Assembly: GCA_916613615.1 (NCBI GenBank)
Contig: OU744731.1
Location: forward strand, 15,258,726 to 15,322,725
DNA length: 64,000 bases
DNA from: Steromphala cineraria
Taxonomy: Eukaryota > Mollusca > Gastropoda > Trochida > Trochidae
Direction: 5' to 3'
The notes beneath the pieces are model-generated. The model saw nothing but the letters and a program-made list of their open reading frames with translations, made no database searches and was not told the DNA's origin. The position numbers and the translations under genes were made by a program. Below are positions 31,073-43,700 of the stretch, piece after piece; positions within the stretch are counted from its first letter, which is position 1; every line of letters starts with the position of its first letter.

Positions 31073-31783
31073 TTTACAAATGTATATATCGATATAATTT
31101 CGATGTGTGACAAAATGTATACTGTGCAACTGGAGTCTGATTGACATTGTCCGTCAAGGGTCATACCCTACTGGCATGAGGCTGTGTCATACAATCACTC
31201 AAGGTTTTAAGTGGAGGTGACTAGACCATTCGTAAGATCGTATCGAAATATTTCTGAAACATTACCTGTTATCTTTTGTTCTTAGGAAAGATATGAATGA
31301 GAGGATATACAAGTTACTTCTCCGCTGAACAATAAAACGATCCTAGGATTGTTGATATATAATATTACTGAAATACATATAGCCAGTTGTCTGTCTGTTA
31401 ATATGTCGAGGAGTAAACGTTGTCCGGGTAAAACAACCTTGTAAGTAAATAATCATCTTTCTCGCCTTATTCTTTTTACGTTGAGAATTCTGTGAACTGT
31501 GTATTAAACATTTCAAACAATGTAACCTCTCTGTGTAAAAGTACAAATTGGCAGCTAAACAATCTTGTATGATTTGATTAGTTTAGTTTAATTTCTAACG
31601 TTACAATTGTTGCTTGTTCAGTTTCTCGATGATTATTGACGCGTTACATTTTTGTATGAAGTTAATCATGTAAAACTTGACAATCGAAATGGATTGAAAT
31701 TTGGAGATATTAACTACGACTCTTAAAGTACAAAGAGGTTATAAACGTCCATAACCAATGATTCCTAATTAAAATTGCTTTAT

Positions 31784-33070
31784 ATGATGATGCATCGATC
31801 TTACACTCTCCTGCCTTGTATTTTATACGTGCTAGTCTTGTATTTCTTTCACTTTGATATTTTCAGCTTCTTCGTTCTATTGGTGTTTGGAATCAGTTGT
31901 TTGATGGTGATGATGTCAATACAAGCAACCTCAAGCCCTATCTACTCATCGCAGCTTACACAGTATGGTGCAATAGGACAATATGATATTGACAGGAAGT
32001 CAAACGGGCAACACTCCGATCTGCGAAGTCCTCTCCAGAGAGGTTCATCAAAACATCAAATCCGTAAAAGCTTCTCTAGAAACTCTTCAGACATTGTCCA
32101 CAAAACAGTCAATCCCCCTGCCAAACATGTATTCTTTCGAAAGGTACACAAAGCTGCAAGTTCTGTCATTCAAAATATCATATTTAGATATGGATATACA
32201 AGGCAGAAAAACTTTGTTCTACCTTCATCTGGCAATTATATCACCAGCCCTACAGAAATAGTTCCAGTTCCTCGAGATGAAGAGTATGATTTTCTCTGTA
32301 CCCACGTTTTGTCAGTGTCTCATAGCCAACTGTCAAAACTCCTGCCAGGACATGTTGTTCATCTTGGGATAGTCCGCAACCCTTTTGAGAGGCTGGTGTC
32401 CGCTTTTAACTACTACCATCGGTCCAGTTATATAAAAAGGATCCGGGGAGTGGATCCATTAGGGACGTATCTTCAGGATCCACTGGTCTACGAACCGAGG
32501 GATCCAGCATGGTCATATACCAATAACAAGATGGCGCAGGACTTTGGATACATGATCTATGAACCACACAGCTTTAATAGATTCAATAGGTTTCTACAGT
32601 ACGTCAATTCAACTTTAACCCTGGTGCTTGTTTCAGAACGTTTAGATGAAAGTCTTGTTGTACTGCGTAGACTACTTCATTGGTCGATGAAGGACATGCT
32701 TTATATATCTCAAAATATCAACGACGATAAGCCAGACAAAGGCAAAGGGTACAATACCAGCAAAGCCAATGTGACTGTTTTAAAATTTGATAATATTCTG
32801 TACGAGTTATTTTTTGAGAAGTTCGAATATGAAATACGGGCAGCCAGTGAAGATTTCAACGAGGAAGTTACATATTTTAAGGAGAAAAGAAGAGAAGTGG
32901 TAGACTTTTGTCTCGGAGACCCTTTCTCCTGGTTTGTTCCCGAGAGTCGATGGCATGATGGATTCCACATAACTTCTTCAGATTGCTCTCTGTTACGTAA
33001 GAAGGAAATGGATTTTATAGACTTAATCAGAGAATATCAGTGGAAGAAAATACTCACAAGGCAATGGTAA
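31784..33070 (+). CDS. Galactose-3-O-sulfotransferase-family enzyme (single exon)
   Basis: A 428-residue type II Golgi enzyme expected to move sulfate from PAPS to the 3-OH of a terminal galactose on glycolipids or glycoproteins (Gal3ST family, as in cerebroside sulfotransferase). An N-terminal hydrophobic segment (about residues 8-43) anchors it. The 5'-phosphosulfate loop is FFRKVHKAASSV (about 117-128). The 3'-phosphate-binding site is GIVRNPFERLVSAFNYY (about 195-211), where the R-P-S pattern is intact. NSTLTLVLVSERLDESLV and the C-terminal WFVPESRWHDGF also fit the family. The length suits known members. Three ATGs in a row start at 31784; the first is chosen. The whole ORF has no intron, unlike its neighbours, so it is either a retrocopy or a gene whose coding part lies in one exon. 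The exact substrate cannot be told. Confidence 0.88.
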   Translation: MMMHRSYTLLPCILYVLVLYFFHFDIFSFFVLLVFGISCLMVMMSIQATSSPIYSSQLTQYGAIGQYDIDRKSNGQHSDLRSPLQRGSSKHQIRKSFSRNSSDIVHKTVNPPAKHVFFRKVHKAASSVIQNIIFRYGYTRQKNFVLPSSGNYITSPTEIVPVPRDEEYDFLCTHVLSVSHSQLSKLLPGHVVHLGIVRNPFERLVSAFNYYHRSSYIKRIRGVDPLGTYLQDPLVYEPRDPAWSYTNNKMAQDFGYMIYEPHSFNRFNRFLQYVNSTLTLVLVSERLDESLVVLRRLLHWSMKDMLYISQNINDDKPDKGKGYNTSKANVTVLKFDNILYELFFEKFEYEIRAASEDFNEEVTYFKEKRREVVDFCLGDPFSWFVPESRWHDGFHITSSDCSLLRKKEMDFIDLIREYQWKKILTRQW

Positions 33071-33424
33071 CAGTGTACTATGATCAAATATCTAATAGTT
33101 TAAGACTTGTGTTGTGCTAATCATGATGAAAGTCTTAGTGCATTTGTTGATTTTGGACTATAATATTATTATGGAAATCATAACTAGTATTCATGAAGAT
33201 CGGACGTGCGAATTTGGCTTGCGCGAATATATCATTTTATTACTGTTTCAAGATTTTCATTGAATACAAGTATTGATAATATATCTACCATTTTAAGACC
33301 GATTTTGTGACATATTTTGAACTTATTTCATAACATATGCTACACTGTACCTACGTTCTTATCATAGCAAAACAACATGTAATGAAAATCACGAGTTTGC
33401 TCTTTAAATATCCCATGACCCATC

Positions 33425-33430
33425 AATAAA
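33425..33430 (+). promoter_or_regulatory. Polyadenylation signal of the sulfotransferase gene
   Basis: AATAAA, 355 nt after the stop codon, with TTGGTTGAGAGAAGGTTTTTT downstream. Confidence 0.5.
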
Positions 33431-34638
33431 CACATTGGTTGAGAGAAGGTTTTTTATTACAACTGTCGTTTCTTTAAGTTCTTAAGATCAAGTATCGCAC
33501 TATGTAAAAAAGGTCGTCTTGTTTGGTGTCATCATAAGTATGAACAAGATTATCAGTTTGGCATTCAATACCAAATATACAGCCTTCATTTCGATCCTTT
33601 TAAAATATGATCTATTGTATAATTATGACCATATTTTAATGAGATTGCTTAAACTCTCAAACAACTTCAACTACAAAATACAAGTTCTTCCGGCAATGGA
33701 ACAAGTGAATCAGAGAGATAAAAGACCAAATATGAAAATCCAAATTTGAAATCGTCACCGTTATTTATGAAAAGGCTTTACATACAAACGTTTGAATAAA
33801 AATGATATAGGTCTATATTTAAACTATATATACTAGGTACATATATGTGGTATGCCTGTGTTTTTTTTAATAAATTATTGATAAATAAAACATTTTAGGC
33901 ACAATTTCGAGACAAATAGTTAAAATATGGTAGCCTAACAATAAGTAAAGAAAATACATAACAAATTAAATGAAACTTTCATAACGAAAATAATAAAATT
34001 AATGGTTTTGGGATATCAGTGTTTCGTTAAGCCATGCCACAATATGTTCTAGTCTTACTATGATTATATTTTTGATTATTTGATAAGAAAATGAATGATC
34101 TTTCTTACTCCCTCCAAAGTGCAAGTCTGGCTAAAAAAGGTTTGTATTATAAGTCGAAGTTAAACCTAGTGCTAAACATAAGTTTATGGTAATCACACCA
34201 ATTTTGCATGTAACGTTTCAAACTTTGTACAAAAAATTCATTATGCAAGGGCTATCATTTTTGCTTGTGACTCGATCAGTGTTCCAACAAGATTTACCTC
34301 CCTTACTTCGACCTTTGACCCATTTCACAAGGGTGAGTTGTCTGCTGTTCTTGTTACTCGATAGGTTGTGTGACAAGTTTAAGGTTCCTAGATAACATAC
34401 GTGACATGGTCTGTGGGTGAGATTCAAGATTAACATGTACATATGAGGAAATGAACAACAGCACATGATATTGATCTTGTCCTCGGCTGTAGACGAATTG
34501 TCACGTAACACTGCACACAATTCATTATAGAGTCACTCCCTGTGTTGTTGCCAAACGGTTACAAATATAAAGTACGGACTGTTGCTAAAATTATTATTTA
34601 ACTACTTATAAGTATATGAACAGTAAACCACCTAATGC
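33431..34638. other. Intergenic AT-rich stretch
   Basis: No gene, repeat copy or RNA gene recognised. Confidence 0.4.
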
Positions 34639-34816
34639 AGTCTGATTAAAATTGGCCTATTTTCGAGGAATAAAAGGTTTAAATATTAATTCTCACGAGG
34701 ATCGAACCTTTCGATAGGTCCTCGATCTACACTGTAGATGATTTCAAGTCATATCTCCGTAGAGTTAATGTTTTGAATATTTTATTCCTCGGAACAAGGC
34801 CGATTTTAATCAGACT
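34639..34816. repeat. 178-bp MITE with about 37-bp terminal inverted repeats
   Basis: AGTCTGATTAAAATTGGCCT plus ATTTTCGAGGAATAAAA on the left is matched by the reverse complement of TTTTATTCCTCGGAACAAGG plus CCGATTTTAATCAGACT on the right, with a few mismatches. There is no ORF. A second pair GGATCGAACCTTTCGATAGG lies inside. Confidence 0.9.
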
Positions 34817-35360
34817 AAAACTTAGTTGGAGGGTTGTCGAAACAAGATATATTCTATAGTCATGTAAAACGTATGTTTCATATCTGTAGCTGCACATATA
34901 TAACATTTTTTAAACATTTCTTTCAGTCATCACATCCAATAATTATCAAAGTCAGACAAACAATTATTTAAGAAAACAAACAGGCATATGGACATTTAAA
35001 TATAACATGCAATGGGCTGTGAAATCCGTAAAGAATGGTTATCTTTACAGCTTTTCATCTTTGGGTGATTGACAAATATGGTTTATCTACATTTATCGTT
35101 ATGATAACCTCTATGCAAACACTTCGCGTATACAACCCATCCGAGATAAGATCAAAATCTATGTGGTTACAACATACTTGAGACGTTATTATGTATAAAC
35201 AATCTACCTGATTCATTATATTGGAACAGATAAAACATACTTGAGTACATATTTTTAAAGAACATATTTCAAAATTTATGAGCGATACTTCGTCGTAGTC
35301 ATTGTCTGTTTACTATTTAATGATTTCAAATCTCTTTACTGCCAATTTTAGAGTTTGATA

Positions 35361-35503
35361 TATGGTATGGTATGGTATGGTATGGTATGGTATGGTATGG
35401 TATGGTATGGTATGGTATGGTATGGTATGGTATGGTATGGTATGGTATGGTATGGTATGGTATGGTATGGTATGGTATGGTATGGTATGGTATGGTATGG
35501 TAT
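35361..35503. repeat. (TATGG)n pentanucleotide microsatellite
   Basis: Twenty-eight perfect TATGG units run from 35361 to 35500, then a partial unit. It lies about 170 bp upstream of the methyltransferase start. Open frames on both strands through it are trivial products of the repeat. Confidence 0.98.
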
Positions 35504-35674
35504 TGATCCTTTGTAGATTATCATTCATCTTCGGTCACCTATCGCTTAATGTTGTTCCACAACAGGAACACCGGAACATTTAACCCTTGGTAACCGATGA
35601 TTGCTTACAATGATAAATAAGATTTGGCTTCACGTCGTTGAATGTTAACAGGCAAGTGTTACATCTTGTGAGTT

Positions 35675-35828
35675 ATGACTGGAACACCGGAACCGGAAAC
35701 CAACACCCTGTTTCGGGACGACTACAAGGACAAGTTCCCTCCCCTTGCTTATCTACAGTCCTACTGGAATCTGGAGGAAGAATGGGTGCAGTTCCACATT
35801 GACAATGGATTCCGCCTCCTGAGACATG
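35675..35828 (+). CDS. Exon 1 of the methyltransferase
   Basis: It starts at ATG 35675 (MTGTPEPETN) and ends at the donor CATG|GTACAT (35829), phase 1. It encodes the N-terminal substrate-lid helices, including FPPLAYLQSYWNLEEEW. The ATG is the first in frame. Confidence 0.85.
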
Positions 35829-37432
35829 GTACATATAATTAAGCACATTTACATGAGATGAACAGCGAAACATAAGAAAAATTGATAAAAGTAATGATTA
35901 AATTGATAACGTATGTCATGTTACACTGATAAATATCAATTTGATGACGTTAGACATTCCCTTACTAAGTATTAAACTGATATTTAACAATTACACGTGT
36001 CAATAATGAATTAACCTACTCTTTGAGACGTGTATTGTTCATTCAACACCAACTGAAGTAAATGAATGCTTAACAATGACATTTTTTATAATGTTCATAT
36101 CATTCAAACCACATGCTTAACCAAGCAACGCCTTCTTCTCTTTTAGACATTTTTGATTTCCATATAACTTTGACAATTAAGATCAGATCTTAACTGCCTT
36201 ATATCGCTTCATTTCTATATGGTCAGTCGGGTGATCATATCCCTTCCGTCAATCAGTGACAAGGCTTGGTAGTCATCGGAACAGTTTCATATATATGCAA
36301 TAAAGCGTGCCTCTGGTTGATAAATTGTTCAAGGTGAGTGCATGGTTGTTATGTTTAATGGAACAGTACCTCAAACAGAACCACGGCGAGGTAGGACTGA
36401 CATATGGATGAATCGAGTTTACAGATGTTGATATCTTTTGCAATTGATCCTAACAGAGTCAGTTCAGGGTACTCGTCTCCTGGACCTGGGTTGTGGACCA
36501 AACCTTCTCAACGTGATAGCAGCCTCTGACAACTTCACACACATCGTCATGGCCGACTACGCAGAGGCTAACCTAGATTTCCTCAGAAAGTGGTCTCGTG
36601 GTGAAGATTCTGAGTTCACTTGGCAACGTGTCTGTCAGTATTTCCAACAGAAACATAACCTTGGGTGAGCTTCCTTATCCCCTTAGCTTTCAGGTTTGAT
36701 CAGGATGCACAATTTGCAATCTATTTACATTCATTTATGCGAAATCGTAGTTGTCGTTTCGCGTAATCGTGCATGTTCATGAGATAGTGTTTGCAATGTA
36801 CGCAAAGCGAAATAAACACAACTTTCCTTATTTCTCTGTGAAAAAAGCAATGACAAAGAGATTAACAAATGTTGAGGGTGTAAAAGCAAGCATAGATACC
36901 AAAAGAAATTACAAAAAGATTATCAATAGCGATATAACTTGGATTGAAACATTTGATTAAGTATTTCAAATCTACTTTTCAAACTTTTACCTCTATTTGC
37001 AGCCAAGACTGGGAAAACGAAAGACTTTCAAAGCTAAGATCCTGTGTAAAAGACATCGTAAACTGTGATGTCATTGAACCGGAACCCCTTGGCTCGAACT
37101 TTACCGGATTTTTTGACTGCATAGTGACGAGCTTTTGCCTTGAAGTTGGATCACGTGACGCGGAAGGATACATTAAAAGTGTCGGGAACGTCGCATCACT
37201 CCTTCGGCCGGGTGGCCATCTTGTTATGAGGGGAGCTTGTGGAGAAAAAAATTACCCTGTGGCAGGGAGAACATTTCACACCCTCTCTCTTACACCCAAG
37301 TTAATTGTTCAAGCCCTGAAGGCTGCACATTTTGACATTGTTGACTTTACTGTGGAAGGCTGCAAAGGTGATCCTTACTCCTTCGAAGTTACTACCAATA
37401 TTGGGTTCTGCCTTCTTGCAACAAAGCGATAG
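35675..37432 (+). CDS. NNMT/INMT/PNMT-family small-molecule methyltransferase
   Basis: Three exons, 35675-35828, 36457-36664 and 37003-37432, give 263 residues, close to the usual 264 of the family. The product is a cytosolic class I SAM-dependent N-, S- or Se-methyltransferase. Visible: FPPLAYLQSYW (21-31), the substrate lid with tyrosines at 26 and 30; LLDLGCGP (59-66), the SAM glycine loop; MADYAEANLDFL (83-94), with Asp85 and Asn90 at the ribose and methionine positions; NCDVIEPEPLG (141-151); FDCIVTSFCLEV (158-169); LLRPGGHLVM (187-196). The position of the NNMT catalytic Asp197 is Arg here. A nicotinamide methyltransferase is therefore unlikely and the substrate is open; thioether or amine are possible. 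Intron phases are 1 and 2, with clean GT-AG sites. Confidence 0.88.
36457..36664 (+). CDS. Exon 2 of the methyltransferase
   Basis: It runs from the acceptor GATCCTAACAG at 36456 to the donor TTGG|GTGAGC at 36665, phases 1 to 2. It encodes ESVQGTRLLDLGCGPNLLNV and MADYAEANLDFLRKW, the SAM-binding core. An ATG at 36438 is intronic. Confidence 0.86.
37003..37432 (+). CDS. Exon 3 of the methyltransferase
   Basis: It runs from the acceptor CTCTATTTGCAG at 37002, phase 2, to TAG at 37430-37432. It encodes QDWENERLSKLR, CDVIEPEPLG, the FDCIVTSFCLE strand, LLRPGGHLVMRG and the C-terminal strands ending FCLLATKR. Arg197 stands where NNMT has its catalytic Asp. Confidence 0.87.
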
Positions 37433-37754
37433 ATTTGAATGTCATTGACCATTTCATTATCTTGTTGTCGATCATAAGTAGAATTGTCATGATTTAAGTA
37501 ATTGTCACATGTGCAAATAATTGCAATTCTCTGCTGCTCTATTCTTCTACCTAATAACATAATCATTGTAAAGAAATATATCTAAAGAAGCTGAGTGTGA
37601 GTTTACGATGGGTCGAAGGGAGATCACGTATCACGAGATCCCGTTTGAAAATGAACATGAAAATGAAAATTTGTTTAAAAATGTCTTTGTTTTATATGAC
37701 AAAATCATTGCGATTTCTTTTAACGTTTTAGAGAGTGCCATTTCCCTTGTTTAT

Positions 37755-37760
37755 AATAAA
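37755..37760 (+). promoter_or_regulatory. Candidate polyadenylation signal of the methyltransferase
   Basis: AATAAA, 323 nt after the stop codon, in AT-rich sequence. A chance match cannot be excluded. Confidence 0.35.
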
Positions 37761-40700
37761 AAATTCAGTTATGATGTATTAGATTCATTCTGTGAAATAT
37801 CACGCTCAATCCATAAACCGTATTAGAACATAAAAAGCACCTTACAAAGTTGTTGCTTGTGAAAATGAAAGGATAATAGAATAGTTTCTTTCCACTGTTT
37901 ATATTTTTTTCAAATTTCAGTTTTTGCTGACAGTTCGAACTCAAAAGTGTTAATGAATGTAAGAGTATCATGGCTACATTGGTAACGTTATTGGTATGTT
38001 CAAATCCTCTGATGGTTATCAGTTAATCTCTATTACAAATGATTGATGCCAAAATTAATAGAGGGGATCATTTTTATATTATTTGTTGATTTCTCAAGTT
38101 GTAACCTAAAAGATACATGTTTAGTGTTACAGTCACATTTGAATTTGAATCTAGAATAACAGGTCATTTGTAACGTTTGTCCCTATCAATGAATAAATGA
38201 ACGTCAATTGTTTTAGATATATTGAGGTCTTCTGTTTAAAAAATTGCAATTCTCACCTGACTAAAACTCCTTCATCTAATATCCTATAAAGTTAAAACAA
38301 GAATTAGGCTGTTTATTAGCGCTTAGATGAAATGTTAATTACCATACATCTAGAAATACGAACTCATGGCATCATTGCTAAAATATGGTTTGCTTGGTCA
38401 TTAGAGTGGATTAATATTGACAAATCATTGACTGATCTTCATCTTTGTGGAGAAAAAAGCGTGTTTTTCTCAAACCTTTTAGCTTCTTCCAAACCAAAAG
38501 TGGTTAAATTATCAATTTCAATTAATTATGTCATAGTAATCAATTTCAATTTAGTTATGTCATCTACCTGTCCCTGAAAACTTCTTTGGTAGTATTTCGT
38601 GACAGATTGAATCATCAGGTGTAGATATGGTTCTACAGTACTAAGATCCTTCAAAATAACTCTACATAATATTCTAACTGATGTTATCATGTAAGTAAAG
38701 ATATCTAAACAGACTGTAGCTTTAGACGCTTTGTATGGCCAAATCAACATTTCATTTGGTAATGTGCCTCTTTTCTCAACGTGGGAAAATTACCATTTTA
38801 GATCCTACACGCTGTTGGCAGTTTTATTTAAATGATATCATACTAATGAAAAACGGATATTTCTTTTGGTTTTAGTTGCAGATTACCGAATGACGGGTAT
38901 AGATTGAGTCAAATTTCAGGTGAAGCGCCATAAATGTGACCAAGAGTTAGCTCCCTTGTATTGTCAAGTAGCGCGTGTTGTATATAGCCAACCATCCTGT
39001 AACTCGTTCATTGGCGAGCAAACAAAACAAAGTAAGTGAATGAATAATACGACAAACATGTATATATACTAATTGTTAAGATACCGTTTGACAAATGTAG
39101 CTCTTCCATTCTTCGTTTATCGGACCTCAAAGACAGTTGTTAAAGTTTTTAGCATTATATTTGCCAAAATATTATTCTACTAAACAGACCAAATAACTTT
39201 AATAGAATCATTAATTTATTCATCAGCGAATCTTTTTCAAAACTTCGGTTACATCAAAAGCATTAATATACATTAACGTAATCAGAAATATTGAATAACT
39301 AATAATAAAAAAAGTATCTATTTACACTATATCTCGATACGTTTTTCATCTTGCCTTGGAAAGATTAGAGAGACATTGCAAATATAACAAAAGCAATATT
39401 TCCTAGGAAAAAAATATTAATGCAATTTTAACGCTTTCTCCTTACCATATTGGAAAGTATTCTGTTCATTGTAATACCAAATTAAAAGTTTCATACCGTT
39501 GCATATTTGGTAAAATTTTCCAAGTTCAAATCAAAAGTCATTTTGCCAAATGGCAGTTTTTCAGTTCTGGTAAAAACGTTCGTTTCGTTAAAGCCTATTG
39601 AAACTGAACACATAATTATGGCGGGAAAGAACTGTCACATGGAGATTCTCAGACAAAATGTGTTCATTTATTCTATCAGTGCTTTCTGTCGCAGATGACA
39701 TGGCAAATATCGTGCATCGTCCAAACTCCGAGTTATGTTTTATTCTTCAAAACACAAACTATATTCATATCTGAGACACTAATCCTATGAAGGTGTTTAC
39801 GACCCCGCTGCGACATCAAACGCGTCTTTCAGTTTGACCTTTGACACAGGCCTTTTCCCAGCTGTCATCTGCCTTTCATAATCATAATTTCCTAATTTTC
39901 CAAATTTCACAAACAGTGACGTTGAAAGAAGACAACCCTGTCCCGGTTAGAGCTTCATATTGGCAATTTGCTAACACAAAGGTTTGAAAAACTAGCGTTT
40001 AACTTGCATTAACATCCCCTAATCGTAATCCCCTTGGCGGGATTACCTTTTGGGGAGACAAACAAAAAGTGTAAGATACCCCGGACCCCCCATGCGACCA
40101 ATAACTACCCACAGAATCGAAACGTCAGGTGATGGAGGCGTACTGAGGGGTGGGTTGGATAGGCAGGGGAAGTGAGTTTAACACAGGGTGGGGGAGTGGT
40201 GTGAATGGATAGGGGTGACAACATGGTAAATGGTGTAAATAAGAACCCCGTCCCGATGGGTTGTGGCAAATAAATTCGCGAGGGCAAATCCCGAGCTGAG
40301 CCTATTGCCATAACCCGCGGTAATCGGGTTATTATTTGGCTTACACTCCCGTCTTCCGTACCTGCGATTATTTCAACTAATTTTGTGTATAAACAATAAG
40401 ACAAATTTTAAAATTATACACTTTGCGGGTTAATATGTTCTGACTGAACAAAACATGTAGGCTACTAACAATACACTCCTTATTGAGTTTCTAAAATAAG
40501 AATAAAGACAAAGGAACGATTGACTTTGAATGCATCCAGTAATGACTCCCCATTTCTACCTCATATTTAAACAGTTTGCGTGGGTTTTCGTGACTCGGTC
40601 TACCTCTGTGGGAAAGAATGGTTGTATGAATGCTCAACAAGAATAAATTCAAAACGTGATGACAGTTTACATCCGACTTAAGTGATATTATGATACCTTC

Positions 40701-43700
40701 AATCTCTCGATTATCTTTCAGCGGTGATCCTTGTTGTTTGTCGAAGAGAATGTACTTTGTCTGACATGTGGAATGTTATTATCCTACTAATGTGTTTATG
40801 TCTTCAGAACAAAATTGAGTAAAGGGAAAGTCAAATTGTTAATATCAATATATTTACCATACCAAGACCACAGTGATTTTGGGGAGTATTTGCAATATTT
40901 TTGCATAAAAAGTGACTTACAAATAGAGTTATAAGTGATCTTAAGAGAAGGCTGAAGTGAGGTTCGTGATAAATAGAGACACATTCGTTATCTCTTGAAT
41001 GAAATGAAGCGAAATGTGCACAGATGGAGGAGAGAGAGAGGTCTATTTGAGAATTGACCCCGGGGGTGGGGGTTAGGAACCCCACAATGTGAGGCTGGGT
41101 GTGCGTGCTGGGTAATTTAGCCGCGAGATCAGTTCTCCGTCAACGGGGAAATAGCCAAATAGTACGACGAAGCAGCCGCCTGTGATATTGTTACATCCTA
41201 ATTCGAAAATCTGATGACTGATTAAAGGGTTAAAACGCTACAAACAATGTTGTCAATGCGAGCACCCAGCCGTACAGAGAAGTAATGAAATGATAACATG
41301 GGCTTGATCTTTTCACATCAATATAAGCGAGGCTTAGAGACGTCAGTCAATGGAGGCATATCATTTCACACGTACAGAGGAGAAAAGACATGAATTAACA
41401 GTTTGAGCAAAGCTTGTCAATTATTAGTGCCATTAATGAGTAGAAAATAGAGTAATATTATGGTAAAGTGACTCCCGCTTTGCACGCCACCCAGAAAAGA
41501 AGGATGCTCAAATTGAGTGACAACATAAGGCCACAAGCCTCTTTGACAACACATGACCGCAGTCATGTACGGAGTTTGTGATATATTAGCAGCAACAATG
41601 CTACTTTTTGAAATCTGATAGGAGATTTGTACAGCATCCACATCTTCATTACAGCTCCAAACAGGGTTCTTGTTTGTCCCGCGGGGTGAATGGTTTTGTC
41701 AGGTGTTTGGACGTAAGCAATAATAACAAATCATTTTAATAAAAGGATGAAACATTCAAGAGAACATTGGGCTCGCGAATCGGTACAATATGTACTTGGG
41801 GCCTTCTGAAGATACAACAGCGTTAAACCAGGATGAAATCTGAGCCCGGCCTATGGTTGTATTAATCCGTCACCTGGTACTTGTGTGCTTGTAATTCGCT
41901 GCTGGTGCATTATTATCACTAACTACATGGAAGGCGTCAAATTATTCGAAATTGCTTGAAATCCCAACAATTTCGTTCTTTTGTTGAAGATTACTTTCCG
42001 AATTCATTTAAATGAAGATCGCTCCTCCGTGTCATGTTTATGCATAATACCGAAGCAAAAGTGTCATTAATGATTTTAAAACGTTTTCTGTTCAATTTTT
42101 GAAATATAATGTTATACCCTATGAATCTCAAAAACATGTCCCATTAAAATGTCATACGAAGTGTTAAGTAGCATTAGTAAAGATCTATCGTCCACATTTT
42201 GAAATGACCACATTTTCTTATATTTTAAAATTAATCTTGCGCTTCTCGTGTTGAGCCATATGAATGCCGAACGTTATCATTGTTATTTATCCATTGAAAA
42301 ATGATTGTTGAAACTTGATTGCATTACTTATTGCTTAAGTAACAAACAAAATTATATCCGTCTGTTTTTTTAATCGTTGTCTTTCAAATTATCAAAACGT
42401 ATAATATATCAAACATAATTTTTTTCTAAAGTACAAATAACACGTTTGGGTCCATGTTTACAAAAAATACCGGAGTGGGTTAAACTGGATACTTCACATT
42501 TCATGGCCCATAATAAACGACGGAAAAGCTTCTTTTTATGTTTAATTGCTCGGGATTATTTTGATATCACACAGTTCGACGTTCCGAAAACATATATAAT
42601 GGTATATGCCAAATGATCGCAAACCATGAAAACTCAGCTTGAATATTTATAAAACTTTACTTCACCAACCTTATTAATTCCACTCAAACAGTTCGTTCAT
42701 TTATTTATTATAATCAAAACTAGTTTGTTAATGTTGTTTCTTATCACGCCAAACAGTCCGAAAGTCACAAATGCAACAAAAAAATAACATTACATTTATG
42801 AAATGTCAGTGAAAAAACGACGTTACGATATGCAGCATTCATGATAAATTTTACTTCATGAAGTAAAGACATTACCATATTTCAGTGAACTTCCCGTCAC
42901 CCTTATAATATTCAACCGCATCATGAGTTATTTATACCATACAAGAAACTCTAAAACATGTTTAATGAAACCAATGCTATGCGGATGTCATGGATCTCAA
43001 TACCGACGACAATCTAAACACGTGAAAACTGAAATTGAAATTAATTCAAGCTCATGATTGGAATGTTTTTCTTTTTCTTTATGCTAAAAGTTATCAAATG
43101 AGTCTCCCACTTCAAAGATTTCCGCTTGCCGTGAAATGTAAACGAATGTCAACGAGGATGGTTATGTTTCCACTAAATGTGGGAGATGATATTCAGCCGG
43201 CTCTCCAGACAAAAAGCTACCTAACTCATATCCCCACATCAAAAGTATCTCTCTATTGTTCTGTGGACACTGTTCACACCAAACGCCGACAATTCAAAGG
43301 CCTATCCAGAACCCTTGTTTTTCTACGTCTCATATAGCCAGCGAATAGAGCTGGAAATTATATTTACTAGATTGTAAGTAAACCTTTTAAAACCGTTGGT
43401 TGTTTTGAGGAAAACACTCGTCCATTTGCACATCAATCTCGCCATGTTTGCACAACGTGTTAGAAGACAGAGCCACTCGACTCCTGCGCAAGTGTCCTAT
43501 ACGCGTTTCCGGTTTGGCGGGAGAGAAATGCATACATCATTATGTTATAAACCGGCTTAATAAGGTCTAATACACAGCCTAGTCGGCCTCTAAGTACACT
43601 ATTAAGCGATAAGCGTATTCAGATTTTCTTTTGTCAACAACGATCCCGTGCTTCTCCATATTCACAAGAACTAAGTTCTTTCAGAAGTTGGAATCGTCAA

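Noticed and set aside
35313..35583. Open frames on both strands across the TATGG array
   Set aside because: Pure translation of a pentanucleotide microsatellite; no coding evidence.
43035..43337. 100-codon plus-strand open frame
   Set aside because: No domain, no supporting splice structure; composition is not distinct from nearby non-coding sequence.
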